Assembly (NCBI RefSeq): GCF_025264665.1
Contig: NZ_CP073697.1
Coordinates: forward strand, 496,001 to 560,000
Reading direction: 5' to 3'
DNA length: 64,000 nt
Source of the DNA: Edaphobacter flagellatus
Lineage (GTDB): Bacteria > Acidobacteriota > Terriglobia > Terriglobales > Acidobacteriaceae
Shown: piece by piece, positions 27,853 through 35,554 of the stretch
How the letters are laid out: each line of letters opens with the position of its first letter
Numbering within the stretch: position 1 is the first letter of the stretch
Made by a program: the position numbers and the translations under genes
The notes under the pieces: model-generated
The model's database searches: none
The model's input: the letters and a program-made list of their open reading frames with translations, nothing else
Told to the model about the DNA's origin: nothing

Positions 27853-29055
27853 ATGTGCATGAACATTCTTGTCGCCGAAAACGATATGACGACACAGTCA
27901 TTGCTGCTGGGTTGGCTGCAAGAGTGGAATCACCATGTAACCACCGCGAGAGATGGATTCCAAGCGCAAGCTTTACTGCAGCAAGGCGAGTTCGACCTCC
28001 TGCTCAGCAACTGGACCCTCTCTGGCATGGATAGTTTGACGCTATGCCGCCATATCCGTGAAAACCCGGCTCCCACGTACTGTTACATCATTCTCTACAC
28101 GCTGAACGACGACGAGATGGACTTTGTCGCAGGCATGGATGCCGGAGCCGACGACTTTATCAGCATTCCGCTCGAAGCTGACAAACTGCGCGTGAGAATC
28201 AGGGCAGCGGAACGCATTCTGACACTGCGGCAGGAACTGTCGGAACAGAATGCCAGTCTCAATCGGCTGAATGAAAAGCTTGGCGCCGCTTATAAAACAA
28301 TCCAGTCGGATCTGCAGGCCGCATCTGCGCTTCAGGCTGGCCTGATGCCCAAAATCTCCGAGGTCCACCCGTCTTTCTGCCTCGATTGGCTTGTATTGCC
28401 CAGCAGCTTCCTGGCAGGCGATAACCTGAACTATTTCATGATGCAGGATCGCTACCTGATCTTCTATCACCTTGATGTGGCGGGCCATGGAATCCCGTCT
28501 GCCCTGCTCTCGGTGACGCTCAATCATCTGCTCTCTCCACAACCCGGCAGTCCGATGGTCCGATTTGACCCCCATCTTGAACTCAAGAGGATTGTGCCTC
28601 CGGTCGACGTTGTGAGTGAGCTGAACCGGAGATTCCAGCCCCAGGGCGATGGCTACTTCACCATGATCTATGGGGTTCTGGACACGCGAACTCGCGAGGT
28701 GCGCTTCTGCCAGGCGGGTCATCCAATCCCCTTGAAGATCAATCACGAAGGTGAGATCACACCCATCGGCGATGGTGGTTTTCCCGTCGGACTGTGGCCG
28801 GACATGACATATGAGGAAACTGTGACGGACCTCCATCCCGGCGACCGGCTTTTGCTGTACTCTGACGGTGTTCTGGAATGTGTGAATTCCGAAGGAGTTC
28901 CATATTCCATCGATAAGCTGAAAGAAATCCTTCTCCAGACAACTGGACTCCCTCCCAAGGCAGCACTGAAATCCATACAGCAGGACCTCGAACAATGGAG
29001 TCAGGGCAAGAATTTTCCTGATGATATTTCTATGTTACTTATCGAGAGCAGGTAA
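27853..29055 (+). CDS. Pseudo-receiver fused to SpoIIE/RsbU-type PP2C phosphatase
   Basis: A 400-residue protein with an N-terminal receiver fold (1-120), a coiled linker (about 125-160) and a PP2C phosphatase domain (about 165-400). The phosphatase shows DVAGHG, FCQAGHP, LLLYSDGVLE and a terminal DDISMLL, the metal-binding frame of RsbU/SpoIIE enzymes, which dephosphorylate STAS anti-anti-sigma proteins. In the receiver the acid pocket is kept in part (AEND), but the phospho-acceptor Asp is Asn53 (LLLSNWTLSGMD) and the conserved Lys is Ile105 (DDFISIP). It probably cannot be phosphorylated in the normal way. The next gene, 25 bases downstream, is an RsbW-like kinase, so the pair forms a partner-switching unit. 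Confidence 0.9.
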   Translation: MCMNILVAENDMTTQSLLLGWLQEWNHHVTTARDGFQAQALLQQGEFDLLLSNWTLSGMDSLTLCRHIRENPAPTYCYIILYTLNDDEMDFVAGMDAGADDFISIPLEADKLRVRIRAAERILTLRQELSEQNASLNRLNEKLGAAYKTIQSDLQAASALQAGLMPKISEVHPSFCLDWLVLPSSFLAGDNLNYFMMQDRYLIFYHLDVAGHGIPSALLSVTLNHLLSPQPGSPMVRFDPHLELKRIVPPVDVVSELNRRFQPQGDGYFTMIYGVLDTRTREVRFCQAGHPIPLKINHEGEITPIGDGGFPVGLWPDMTYEETVTDLHPGDRLLLYSDGVLECVNSEGVPYSIDKLKEILLQTTGLPPKAALKSIQQDLEQWSQGKNFPDDISMLLIESR

Positions 29056-29080
29056 TGTACTTAAGTAACCGGGGCGTTTC

Positions 29081-29569
29081 ATGATCGTGTTCTCGTTATG
29101 CGAGGAGTCAGCTTTGCAGGACCAGGTGAATTACTCCATCACGTTCAGTATTGAAAGTCAGCTGAACCAGATCAGCCTGATTCGTGCTGCCCTTTCGGGG
29201 GTGCTGAACCATCTGGGTGTCATTGAGTCGGATATCTTCTCGCTTGAGCTGGTAGTTACAGAGATCATTAACAATACGCTGGAGCACGGTTATGCGGGTG
29301 CGACGGACAAACCGATCGAAGTGAATGTGCGCGTTCAAGGAACTGAAGTGCAGATTGATCTCAGCGACTGCGCTCCGCCTTTTCCTGAAGAGCAACTGCA
29401 TCGCCTGACGGGCGATCCGAAACCACTTGAAGATGCGGATGAAGCGTGGCCGATGCGCGGACATGGGCTTCAGATCGTCAGGCAGATTGTGGATTCAATC
29501 GCTGTTCGATCGGATCAGCAGCGGAACCACATGACGATCCGGAAGCACGTGGGGCTCCAGGCGAGCTAG
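29081..29569 (+). CDS. RsbW/SpoIIAB-like HATPase serine kinase (anti-sigma type)
   Basis: A 162-residue GHKL-type ATPase. The N box is ELVVTEIINNTLEHGY (near 60-75), G1 is DLSDCAPPF and G2 is RGHGLQIV. This is the minimal anti-sigma/STAS kinase fold. It would phosphorylate a STAS antagonist and, when free, bind a sigma factor or other target. It is 25 bases downstream of the PP2C phosphatase and probably co-transcribed. The partner is plausibly the STAS protein at 33880. The first 15 residues are not conserved and the start is uncertain; ATG 29081 has only a weak ribosome-binding site. Confidence 0.88.
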   Translation: MIVFSLCEESALQDQVNYSITFSIESQLNQISLIRAALSGVLNHLGVIESDIFSLELVVTEIINNTLEHGYAGATDKPIEVNVRVQGTEVQIDLSDCAPPFPEEQLHRLTGDPKPLEDADEAWPMRGHGLQIVRQIVDSIAVRSDQQRNHMTIRKHVGLQAS

Positions 29570-29648
29570 TACCCACTCCGTACAAAATTGCGCAAAGTAT
29601 TCCATCCAGATGGTTTACAGGCGCACCCCCTTAAGCTTCAGGGCAGTA

Positions 29649-29674
29649 AAAATCCGGCTCTTGCGCCGGATTTT
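29649..29674. terminator. Bidirectional terminator between convergent genes
   Basis: A perfect 10-bp inverted repeat AAAATCCGGC / GCCGGATTTT with a 6-base loop gives A and T tracts on both sides. It lies between the convergent stops of the anti-sigma kinase (29569) and the sugar transferase (29738), so it can serve both. Confidence 0.8.
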
Positions 29675-29737
29675 GGCTTCTCTTCTACTTGTTATTTTAT
29701 CAACGCTGTCAAGCGTTTCTCCTCTCGAAGAGCCTGC

Positions 29738-31261
29738 TTAGAGCAGGCCGGGGCCTCCCGGAAAAATCACGCGGCCGAAGTACTGGAAAAACAATTTGAG
29801 GTTGTAAAGGAAGCTTCGCCGAACGGTGTAATAGGCATCGGCGAGGTAGCGCTGGGTTTCGTCCCTGGGATCACTCAAAGACAGCGCAGCCTCTGTAATG
29901 AGGCCCGAGGAGCCCTCCAGATAGAGAGCACGCCAATCGCTGGGAAGTTTTTCGATCTCCTCCACTGTCCTGGGCGGAAGTCCGACAAAGCTGATCTTTC
30001 CCTGAGCAACAGCGAAGAGCCCGGGGAGAAACTGGCGCAGAAACGTACGCCATCCTGCCACGCGACGGACCACCCATGCGTCGGCCCCCAGGCACAGAAG
30101 AGGATACGTACGCGAGGCAACCTCATTTTCACGCGCGGGGAGCTGAACCATGCGAACGGGGGTATATGTAAGTCTCCGCAAGAGGGCGTAGACGACGAGA
30201 GAGAGCAGCGAGACCGGCAAGAAGAGGATGATCAACAAGATGGCGAGAATAGGCTCGAGAATCCTCGCAAGCATGTTGGATCGGCGTACCTGTTTGAGTC
30301 CGCCGAGAAGGAAGCTTTCGACGACTTCGACGCTGGTCCCCAGACGAACGTTGATCAGCAGGTTATGGTCGACGAGGGCCTTGTTCAGCTCAAGCCCCTG
30401 GCCGATGTAGCTCCCTGCGGTAATCAAGGAATGCTCAATGGAGGTGTCGCTGTCGACGATGCACTCGCCTTCGATGACGACATTTGGACCGAGGCGGACA
30501 CCGCGGTTCACCCGGCTGTTGGGGCCGAGGTAGAGCGGAGGGACAAGTTCGACCGTGGGATGAATGACCACATTGCGCGATATCCAGACGTTGGACTCGC
30601 GCTCCACGCCGCTGATCATAAGCCCTTCGAAGCGGCGATCCAGCAGCGCGGTCTGTGTCTCCAACAGAGCGGCAGGCGTAGAACCATCGAGCCACTGAGA
30701 AACATGGAGGACAGTTGCCTCAGAGCTGGCGGCCATACTTTCGAGCTGCTGGCGAAGCTCGTCGATCGACTGGCTGGCGAAGGCGTCCGTCACGGATCCG
30801 GCGGGAAACACAGCCGCACCCCGCCAGACAGAAGAACCGGCAACGGCTTGCTGACCGTCCGCAGCTGGGTCGTCCTGCACAGAGCCATAGAGCAACACCG
30901 GCTGTGACGCTTTCACGGAAGGAAGATCGATGCAGGGGAAACACTCTGCATGAATCAGGCACCAGGGCTGGTCTTTGAGCGCGGAGATGATCTTGAGGGA
31001 GCGATAGGGCCGGTCGGGCTGCGTTGCCAGGTGATAGCGGAACCTGCATCCCCAGCGGTCGCCGTTGCCAAGCAGGGATTCGACCTCTTTAGGCGCATGG
31101 CTGACGATCAGCTCAATCGAGGTAATCTTTTGTGCGGCAAGCGATTCGATGACATGCTGCAACATGGGGCGGTCGCCGAGCGGGAGCAGCGCGAACGACC
31201 GGTTTGCATCCAATCCGTGCATTAGCGGCGAATGGCCGGGGACAACGATGACGCCAATCAT
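29738..31261 (-). CDS. Fusion of nucleotidyltransferase-like, beta-helix and polyprenyl sugar-transferase-like domains
   Basis: A 507-residue protein. Residues 1-215 resemble an NTP-transferase (VVPGHSPLMHG, LLPLGDRPMLQHVIESL). Residues 225-325 form hexapeptide-like coils (SNVWISRNVVIHPTVEL, GVRLGPNVVIEGEC). Residues 335-360 are one membrane helix (LARILEPILAILLIILFLPVSLL), followed by a region reminiscent of bacterial sugar transferases (GKISFVGLPPRTVEEIE, then a truncated GLITEAALSL). Such a joined architecture suggests an enzyme acting on undecaprenyl-linked sugar precursors. The classical GxGxxG nucleotide loop is not clear, so catalysis is unproven. Its start overlaps the stop of the upstream GT26 gene (ATGA), so they are translationally coupled. 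Confidence 0.7.
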   Translation of the reverse strand: MIGVIVVPGHSPLMHGLDANRSFALLPLGDRPMLQHVIESLAAQKITSIELIVSHAPKEVESLLGNGDRWGCRFRYHLATQPDRPYRSLKIISALKDQPWCLIHAECFPCIDLPSVKASQPVLLYGSVQDDPAADGQQAVAGSSVWRGAAVFPAGSVTDAFASQSIDELRQQLESMAASSEATVLHVSQWLDGSTPAALLETQTALLDRRFEGLMISGVERESNVWISRNVVIHPTVELVPPLYLGPNSRVNRGVRLGPNVVIEGECIVDSDTSIEHSLITAGSYIGQGLELNKALVDHNLLINVRLGTSVEVVESFLLGGLKQVRRSNMLARILEPILAILLIILFLPVSLLSLVVYALLRRLTYTPVRMVQLPARENEVASRTYPLLCLGADAWVVRRVAGWRTFLRQFLPGLFAVAQGKISFVGLPPRTVEEIEKLPSDWRALYLEGSSGLITEAALSLSDPRDETQRYLADAYYTVRRSFLYNLKLFFQYFGRVIFPGGPGLL

Positions 31262-32700
31262 GTAGTCAGGCCTCCGGCCCGCGGGGATGAAGGACGGGCG
31301 TGAAGCCGCTCTTCCGCCAGCCGGTAGAGGAAGACCGCGTTACCGAGAAAGTAGCGGCGCCACATACGGCGAGGTTCCTGCCAAAAGCGATAAAACCACT
31401 CCATGCCGAGCTCACGTATCCAGACCGGAGCGCGAGGAATTCTACCGGAGTAGAAGTCCAGAAGACCACCAACTCCAATAGAGACCTTTGCTGCCAGTTG
31501 AGTCTTGTGCGAGGCAATCCATTTTTCCTGCCGGGGAGCGCCAAACGCTACAAGGAGTATATCCGCACGGGAGTCCTTAATTGCTTCAAAGATCGAGGGT
31601 TCTTCCTCGGGGGAGAAGTATCCATGCCGGCAGCCAGCGATTCTGAGATCGGGATAGCGCTGGGTGATCCAGTCGGCTGCAGCTTCGGGAATGCCGGGCC
31701 GTCCTCCCAGGAGGTAGAGGCTCAGCCCTGCCTGCTCGGCGGCGTCGCAGAGAAAAGGCAGCATATCGGTTCCATTGATGTTCTCGCGAACGTGCTGATT
31801 AAGAATTGCACCGGCGATCCGCACACCGATTCCATCGGCCAGCACCAGCTGGGAACTCGCCAGGGTCTGTTTGTACTGGGAGTCGTTGAAGGCGATGTTG
31901 ACGCAGTCGGCGTTGACGAAGCTGACCTGCGAGGGAACGCCGGACTGGGCCATGGAGATGATGCGGGCAGAGGCCTCGGCCATCGTGAGGTTATCGATGT
32001 TTACGCCGAGAAAGCTGAGCTTCGGCGGAGCGTCGCTGGCTCCTCCACCAAAGAAGGCCGTTGGAATGGCGCGGGCCGCGATGCCGAGGTCTCCCCATAG
32101 GGAGTTGGTTTCGATGTACTCAAGATCGAGGCCAACCTCAGTGGAGTAGGCGATATTGGCGCGCTTCCTGAGCCACCAGAGACTCAGGAGGCCGGGACGG
32201 AGATTGTAGCGCTTCCAGGCCATCCGCTCGCCGCTGAAGGTCTCGGCAGGCGAGGCGGCACGAGGGCCGATGAAGGACATCTCGCCGCGAAAGACGTTGA
32301 CCAGCGCGGGCAGCGAGCGAAGAAAGCCGAGCCGGGAGAGGAAAGAAGACGGGGGGAAATGGATCTCGTACTGCTGGAAGTGGGTTGCCCAGCGCCCAAG
32401 ACGGGTTTGCTCGCGGAGACCTCCACCGGAGAGACGGGCAAGAAGAAGCAGAGCCAGCAGGAAGGGGCTAAGGATCGCAATCAGAAACGCGGCAAGGGTG
32501 GCCTCGATGAGGCGGCGAAGCACTTCCGCAGCCCAGATACTGAGGGTCCAGGCGAGGGAGTGGCGAAATAGAGCCCGCTTACGCTGCCGGATGCCGTCTT
32601 TGGAGAATTTGTCATCCAGGTTCGCGAGAAGATGGCTTCGACTTGGCGTATCGGATACATACCCCTGCTGCGAGTCCAACTCCTGCTTTTTCGCCGGCAT
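31258..32700 (-). CDS. Fusion of bacterial sugar-transferase domain and WecG/TagA/CpsF (GT26) glycosyltransferase
   Basis: A 480-residue protein. Residues 60-215 look like a polyprenyl-phosphate sugar transferase: a membrane helix, RGEMSFIGPRAASPAE and YNLRPGLLSLWWLRKR. Residues 225-470 are a GT26 domain: FLGVNIDNLTMAEA, VSFVNADCVNIA, VLADGIGVRIA, LYLLGGRPGIPEAAA, VAFGAPRQEKWI and GVGGLLDFYSG. The two successive activities that start a lipid-linked repeat unit, priming and second sugar, appear joined in one chain. The PGT catalytic Asp-Glu pair is not clearly kept, so the first domain may be structural. It lies in an operon with the PGT gene at 32705 and the gene at 29738. Confidence 0.85.
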   Translation of the reverse strand: MPAKKQELDSQQGYVSDTPSRSHLLANLDDKFSKDGIRQRKRALFRHSLAWTLSIWAAEVLRRLIEATLAAFLIAILSPFLLALLLLARLSGGGLREQTRLGRWATHFQQYEIHFPPSSFLSRLGFLRSLPALVNVFRGEMSFIGPRAASPAETFSGERMAWKRYNLRPGLLSLWWLRKRANIAYSTEVGLDLEYIETNSLWGDLGIAARAIPTAFFGGGASDAPPKLSFLGVNIDNLTMAEASARIISMAQSGVPSQVSFVNADCVNIAFNDSQYKQTLASSQLVLADGIGVRIAGAILNQHVRENINGTDMLPFLCDAAEQAGLSLYLLGGRPGIPEAAADWITQRYPDLRIAGCRHGYFSPEEEPSIFEAIKDSRADILLVAFGAPRQEKWIASHKTQLAAKVSIGVGGLLDFYSGRIPRAPVWIRELGMEWFYRFWQEPRRMWRRYFLGNAVFLYRLAEERLHARPSSPRAGGLTT

Positions 32701-32704
32701 GGTT

Positions 32705-33514
32705 TCAATACGCTCCGCGACCAGTAAGGATGGCCGGGATGGTCTTAATCAAGAGATACAGGTCAAGTATAACGCTATGACTATCAATATATTGCGCGTC
32801 GAGTCTAACCTGCTGCTCGAAGGAAAGCTCGCTTCTTCCGCTGACCTGCCAGATACAGGTGAGCCCTGGCTTGACCTCAAGCCGGCGGCGGTCGCTGATG
32901 GTATAGCGGGCGACCTCGGATGGGACAGGAGGACGCGGGCCGACCAGAGACATGTCTCCGCGCAGGACACACCAGAGCTGTGGCAGCTCGTCCAGGCTGA
33001 GTTTGCGGATGATGCCGCCGATGAAGGTGATCCGGGGATCACGCTTCATCTTGAAGGTAATGCCATCGTTTCCGTGCTGATTTACGGCAGCAAGCTCCTG
33101 CTTCCGCTTCTCGGCATCCACCACCATGGAACGGAACTTCGGGAAGGGGAATTCCTTACCCCAGAGTCCCACGCGGGTCTGCCAGAAGAAGGCCGGTCCT
33201 CCGTCCTGTAGACGGATGAGAATCGTCAGGATCAGGAAGACGGGCGAGAGCATAACCAGCGCAATGGAGGAGACAATGATATCCATGGCGCGCTTGAAGA
33301 ACTTCGCCCCGGTAACGACAAATGACCAGGTGAAGATCTTGAGGTGCGCGCGGAAGACACGCAGGCGCCCCCCCGCAAAGCTCGAACCACCGTATCCCCG
33401 GTAGAGCTGATCCACCAGGGACTTTCTTCCAAAATCCACCTGCAATCGTGTGGCGCCCACGCAGTTCCCCTTCTGCGAGCTACTATCACAAAGCGGCACG
33501 TGCTTTAGGTTCAT
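32705..33514 (-). CDS. Undecaprenyl-phosphate sugar phosphotransferase (priming transferase)
   Basis: About 269 residues from ATG 33514, which follows GGGAGGA. The frame also opens from GTG 33526. One membrane hairpin ([25 protein letters not shown]) is followed by the catalytic domain of the WcaJ/GumD/WbaP family: FKFRSM-type motif [55 protein letters not shown] and LDAQYI. It starts polysaccharide repeat units by moving a sugar phosphate onto undecaprenyl phosphate at the inner membrane. It lacks the long N-terminal membrane domain of PssY/WbaP proteins (monotopic form). It is first in a three-gene minus-strand operon. Confidence 0.92.
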   Translation of the reverse strand: MNLKHVPLCDSSSQKGNCVGATRLQVDFGRKSLVDQLYRGYGGSSFAGGRLRVFRAHLKIFTWSFVVTGAKFFKRAMDIIVSSIALVMLSPVFLILTILIRLQDGGPAFFWQTRVGLWGKEFPFPKFRSMVVDAEKRKQELAAVNQHGNDGITFKMKRDPRITFIGGIIRKLSLDELPQLWCVLRGDMSLVGPRPPVPSEVARYTISDRRRLEVKPGLTCIWQVSGRSELSFEQQVRLDAQYIDSHSVILDLYLLIKTIPAILTGRGAY

Positions 33515-33675
33515 GCATCCTCCCACACGAATCTCTAAGATTAAATCTCGTTAGAGAAAAGCGCTGTACCGCGTTCGTGGGATATGATCGATTTTCGTTA
33601 GATCAGAGAACCAAGAATCGCCTGGGATGTGACCGCACTCATGGTTATATGCGTCCAGTATCGTACCGTTTTCGG

Positions 33676-33780
33676 ATGAAGTATACTACGCGGTCAGAAC
33701 AAAACAACGACTTTCCGGGAACCATGTTTGTGGTGACGTTCGTGCTGGCTTCGGTGGCAATTGGGACTCTTTCGGCATAA
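33676..33780 (+). CDS. Possible 34-residue single-helix membrane peptide
   Basis: ATG 33676 to TAA 33780 encodes 34 residues: a polar N-terminus (MKYTTRSEQNND) and a hydrophobic C-terminus (TMFVVTFVLASVAIGTLSA) long enough for one membrane helix. There is no clear ribosome-binding site. It may be a small membrane protein or chance coding. Confidence 0.2.
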   Translation: MKYTTRSEQNNDFPGTMFVVTFVLASVAIGTLSA

Positions 33781-33842
33781 AGCCTGATGTGATACATCTG
33801 GAATCTGACTCAGAGAGTGTCAGGGCACGGTGACGCTATAGC

Positions 33843-33857
33843 AGCCCCGGTGGGGCT
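33843..33857 (+). promoter_or_regulatory. Short hairpin in the leader of the STAS gene
   Basis: AGCCCC / GGGGCT with a 3-base loop lies 22 bases before ATG 33880, just upstream of the GGAG ribosome-binding site. There is no T-run, so it is not a terminator. A role in translation is speculative. Confidence 0.25.
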
Positions 33858-33879
33858 AAATGATTCCTGGAGTTGGATA

Positions 33880-34218
33880 ATGCAGGTTTTGAGTTCAGAA
33901 AAAGAGGGCGTTGTAGTGGGGAAGGTCGATGCCAAGTCCCTGGATGCAAGCAATGCCCGGGCGTTTAAGGACGCGATCAAACCTCTGCTAACCCATGGAG
34001 CCCGGCTGGTGCTCGACCTTTCGAAGGTTGAGTTTATCGACAGCAGCGGGCTTGGCGCCCTGGTTTCGTGCCTTCGCGAGGCTCATGCCGATGGCGGGGA
34101 GATCAAGCTCTCCGGCCTGAGCAAGCCTGCTCGCGCGTTGTTTGAGCTGGTGCGCATGCATCGCGTCTTCGAGGTCTTCAACAATTCTGACGAGGCCGTT
34201 ACGTCATACATAGCGTAA
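33880..34218 (+). CDS. STAS-domain anti-anti-sigma factor
   Basis: A 112-residue protein from ATG 33880, with GGAG seven bases upstream. The frame is open from 33817, but the added residues are not STAS-like. The core has LVLDLSKVEFIDSSGLGALV, where the Ser of DSSGLG is the usual phosphorylation site, then IKLSGLSKPARALFELVRMHRVFEVF. It should bind the RsbW-like kinase when unphosphorylated and release its target. The matching kinase and phosphatase lie about 4-5 kb away, on the other side of three sugar transferase genes. Confidence 0.92.
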   Translation: MQVLSSEKEGVVVGKVDAKSLDASNARAFKDAIKPLLTHGARLVLDLSKVEFIDSSGLGALVSCLREAHADGGEIKLSGLSKPARALFELVRMHRVFEVFNNSDEAVTSYIA

Positions 34219-34318
34219 AAACGATGCTTCCCTTCCCGATGGCCCTGAAGATGGCCGTATGCTCCCTGCGGGCCTGGTTCCCTTTGTGCAGCACCATTCG
34301 GATCACGATGAGGTCCTC

Positions 34319-35554
34319 ATGGTGACGGCTGCGGCGACGCGGATGGGATATCTCGTAAGCAAGTATCCAGCGGTCTCGCATACCTTCATTCTGCGTGAGA
34401 TCGCAGCACTGCGATCGAGGGGCTTCGAGATCGAAGTTGCCTCGATCAACGATGCAGACGATCGAAGCGCCATGACGCAGGTGGAGCAGGTAGAGGCGAG
34501 CCGGACGTTTTATGTGAAGCAGGCTGGGCCCTGGGGTGCACTGAAAGCTATGGCGTGGCTCGCATTGCGTGCTCCGGGCAGACTGTTGGTTGGCTTACGG
34601 ACTGCACTGAAGCTTGGCGGGGCAGATGTTTCCCGCGTGATGCTCTGCCTGTTCTATCTGGCGGAGGCCGCTTTACTTGCCCGCTGGATGCGACGCCATG
34701 CCCTAGTGCACCTGCACGTCCACTTTGCGACTCCAGCGGCCACCGTGGCCCTCCTGCTGGCCCGCATTGCTCCAGTGACGTTCTCGATGATGGTTCATGG
34801 GCCAGACGAGTTTTATGACGTCACCAGCTATTTTCTGGCAGAGAAGATCGAGGCGGCCCGGTTTGTGGTCTGCATCAGCTTCTTTGCCCAGAGCCAGTTG
34901 ATGAAACTCTCTCCCGGCGAGCAGTGGCCGAAGTTTGATGTTGCGCGGCTGGGGGTGGACTGCGGACACTTTGCTCCCCGCCCATTTCGCGCTTCGCCCG
35001 AGGTATTTGAGGTCCTCTGCGTGGGCCGCCTGGTTCCCACAAAGGGGCAGCGAATCCTGATCCAGGCCGTGGAACAGCTTCTACAGCGGGGACGCCGGGT
35101 TCAATTGCGCTTTGTGGGAGATGGGCCGGACCGGAAGAACCTGGAGCTGATGGTGACCGAGAGAGGGCTCGCAGGGGAGATACGCTTTGAGGGCGCGATG
35201 AATCAGGACCGTATCCGAGCGTTCTATCAGGCAGCGGACGTCTTCGCTCTGGCCAGCTTTGCGGAGGGGATTCCGGTTGTCCTGATGGAAGCGATGGCGA
35301 TGGAGATTCCGTGCGTCTCGACAGGGATCAATGGCATACCGGAGCTGATTCGGGATGGCGTGGATGGCCTGCTTGTCGCCCCGTCGGATGTCGAGGGCCT
35401 GGCAGGAGCGTTGGCCCGGCTGATGGATGATGCCTCGCTGCGGGAGACTCTTGGAAAGGCCGGACGTCAACGTGTGCAGAAGAGCTATGAGCTTTCTGCC
35501 AATGTCGACAGGCTGGCTGAGGTCTTTCGACGCAGGCTGGAGACGATTCATTGA
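34319..35554 (+). CDS. GT4 glycosyltransferase (WcaL-like, colanic-acid type)
   Basis: About 411 residues from ATG 34319, preceded by GAGG; the open frame begins at 34259. The N-terminus MGYLVSKYPAVSHTFILREI is characteristic of the WcaL/AmsK group of EPS glycosyltransferases. The donor domain has VLCVGRLVPTKGQRILI, LRFVGDGPDRKNLE and ADVFALASFAEGIPVVLMEAMAMEIPCV. It acts in the cytoplasm on the lipid-linked repeat. It ends in a TTGA overlap with the next glycosyltransferase gene, so the two are probably coupled. Confidence 0.92.
   Translation: MVTAAATRMGYLVSKYPAVSHTFILREIAALRSRGFEIEVASINDADDRSAMTQVEQVEASRTFYVKQAGPWGALKAMAWLALRAPGRLLVGLRTALKLGGADVSRVMLCLFYLAEAALLARWMRRHALVHLHVHFATPAATVALLLARIAPVTFSMMVHGPDEFYDVTSYFLAEKIEAARFVVCISFFAQSQLMKLSPGEQWPKFDVARLGVDCGHFAPRPFRASPEVFEVLCVGRLVPTKGQRILIQAVEQLLQRGRRVQLRFVGDGPDRKNLELMVTERGLAGEIRFEGAMNQDRIRAFYQAADVFALASFAEGIPVVLMEAMAMEIPCVSTGINGIPELIRDGVDGLLVAPSDVEGLAGALARLMDDASLRETLGKAGRQRVQKSYELSANVDRLAEVFRRRLETIH

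Larger units (their letters stand above)
33515..33879. other. Divergent intergenic region between priming transferase and STAS gene
   Basis: About 365 bases between divergently read genes, so it should hold both promoters, although none is convincing by eye. It also carries a 34-codon hydrophobic frame (33676-33780) and a short hairpin just before the STAS gene. Confidence 0.4.

Noticed and set aside
28042-28995. Open frame of 317 codons on the minus strand
   Set aside because: It is antisense to the receiver/PP2C gene, whose motifs are clear. The frame shows no family pattern.
29588-30907. Open frame of 439 codons on the plus strand
   Set aside because: It lies opposite the sugar-transferase fusion gene (29738-31261), which has recognisable domains. 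The plus frame has none and is a GC-driven shadow.
31300-32100. Open frame of 266 codons on the plus strand
   Set aside because: It lies antisense within the GT26 domain coding region, with no domain and no upstream ribosome-binding site logic.
32270-33211. Open frame of 313 codons on the plus strand
   Set aside because: It is antisense to the GT26 fusion and the priming transferase. No motif is seen and its codon use is unlike neighbouring genes.
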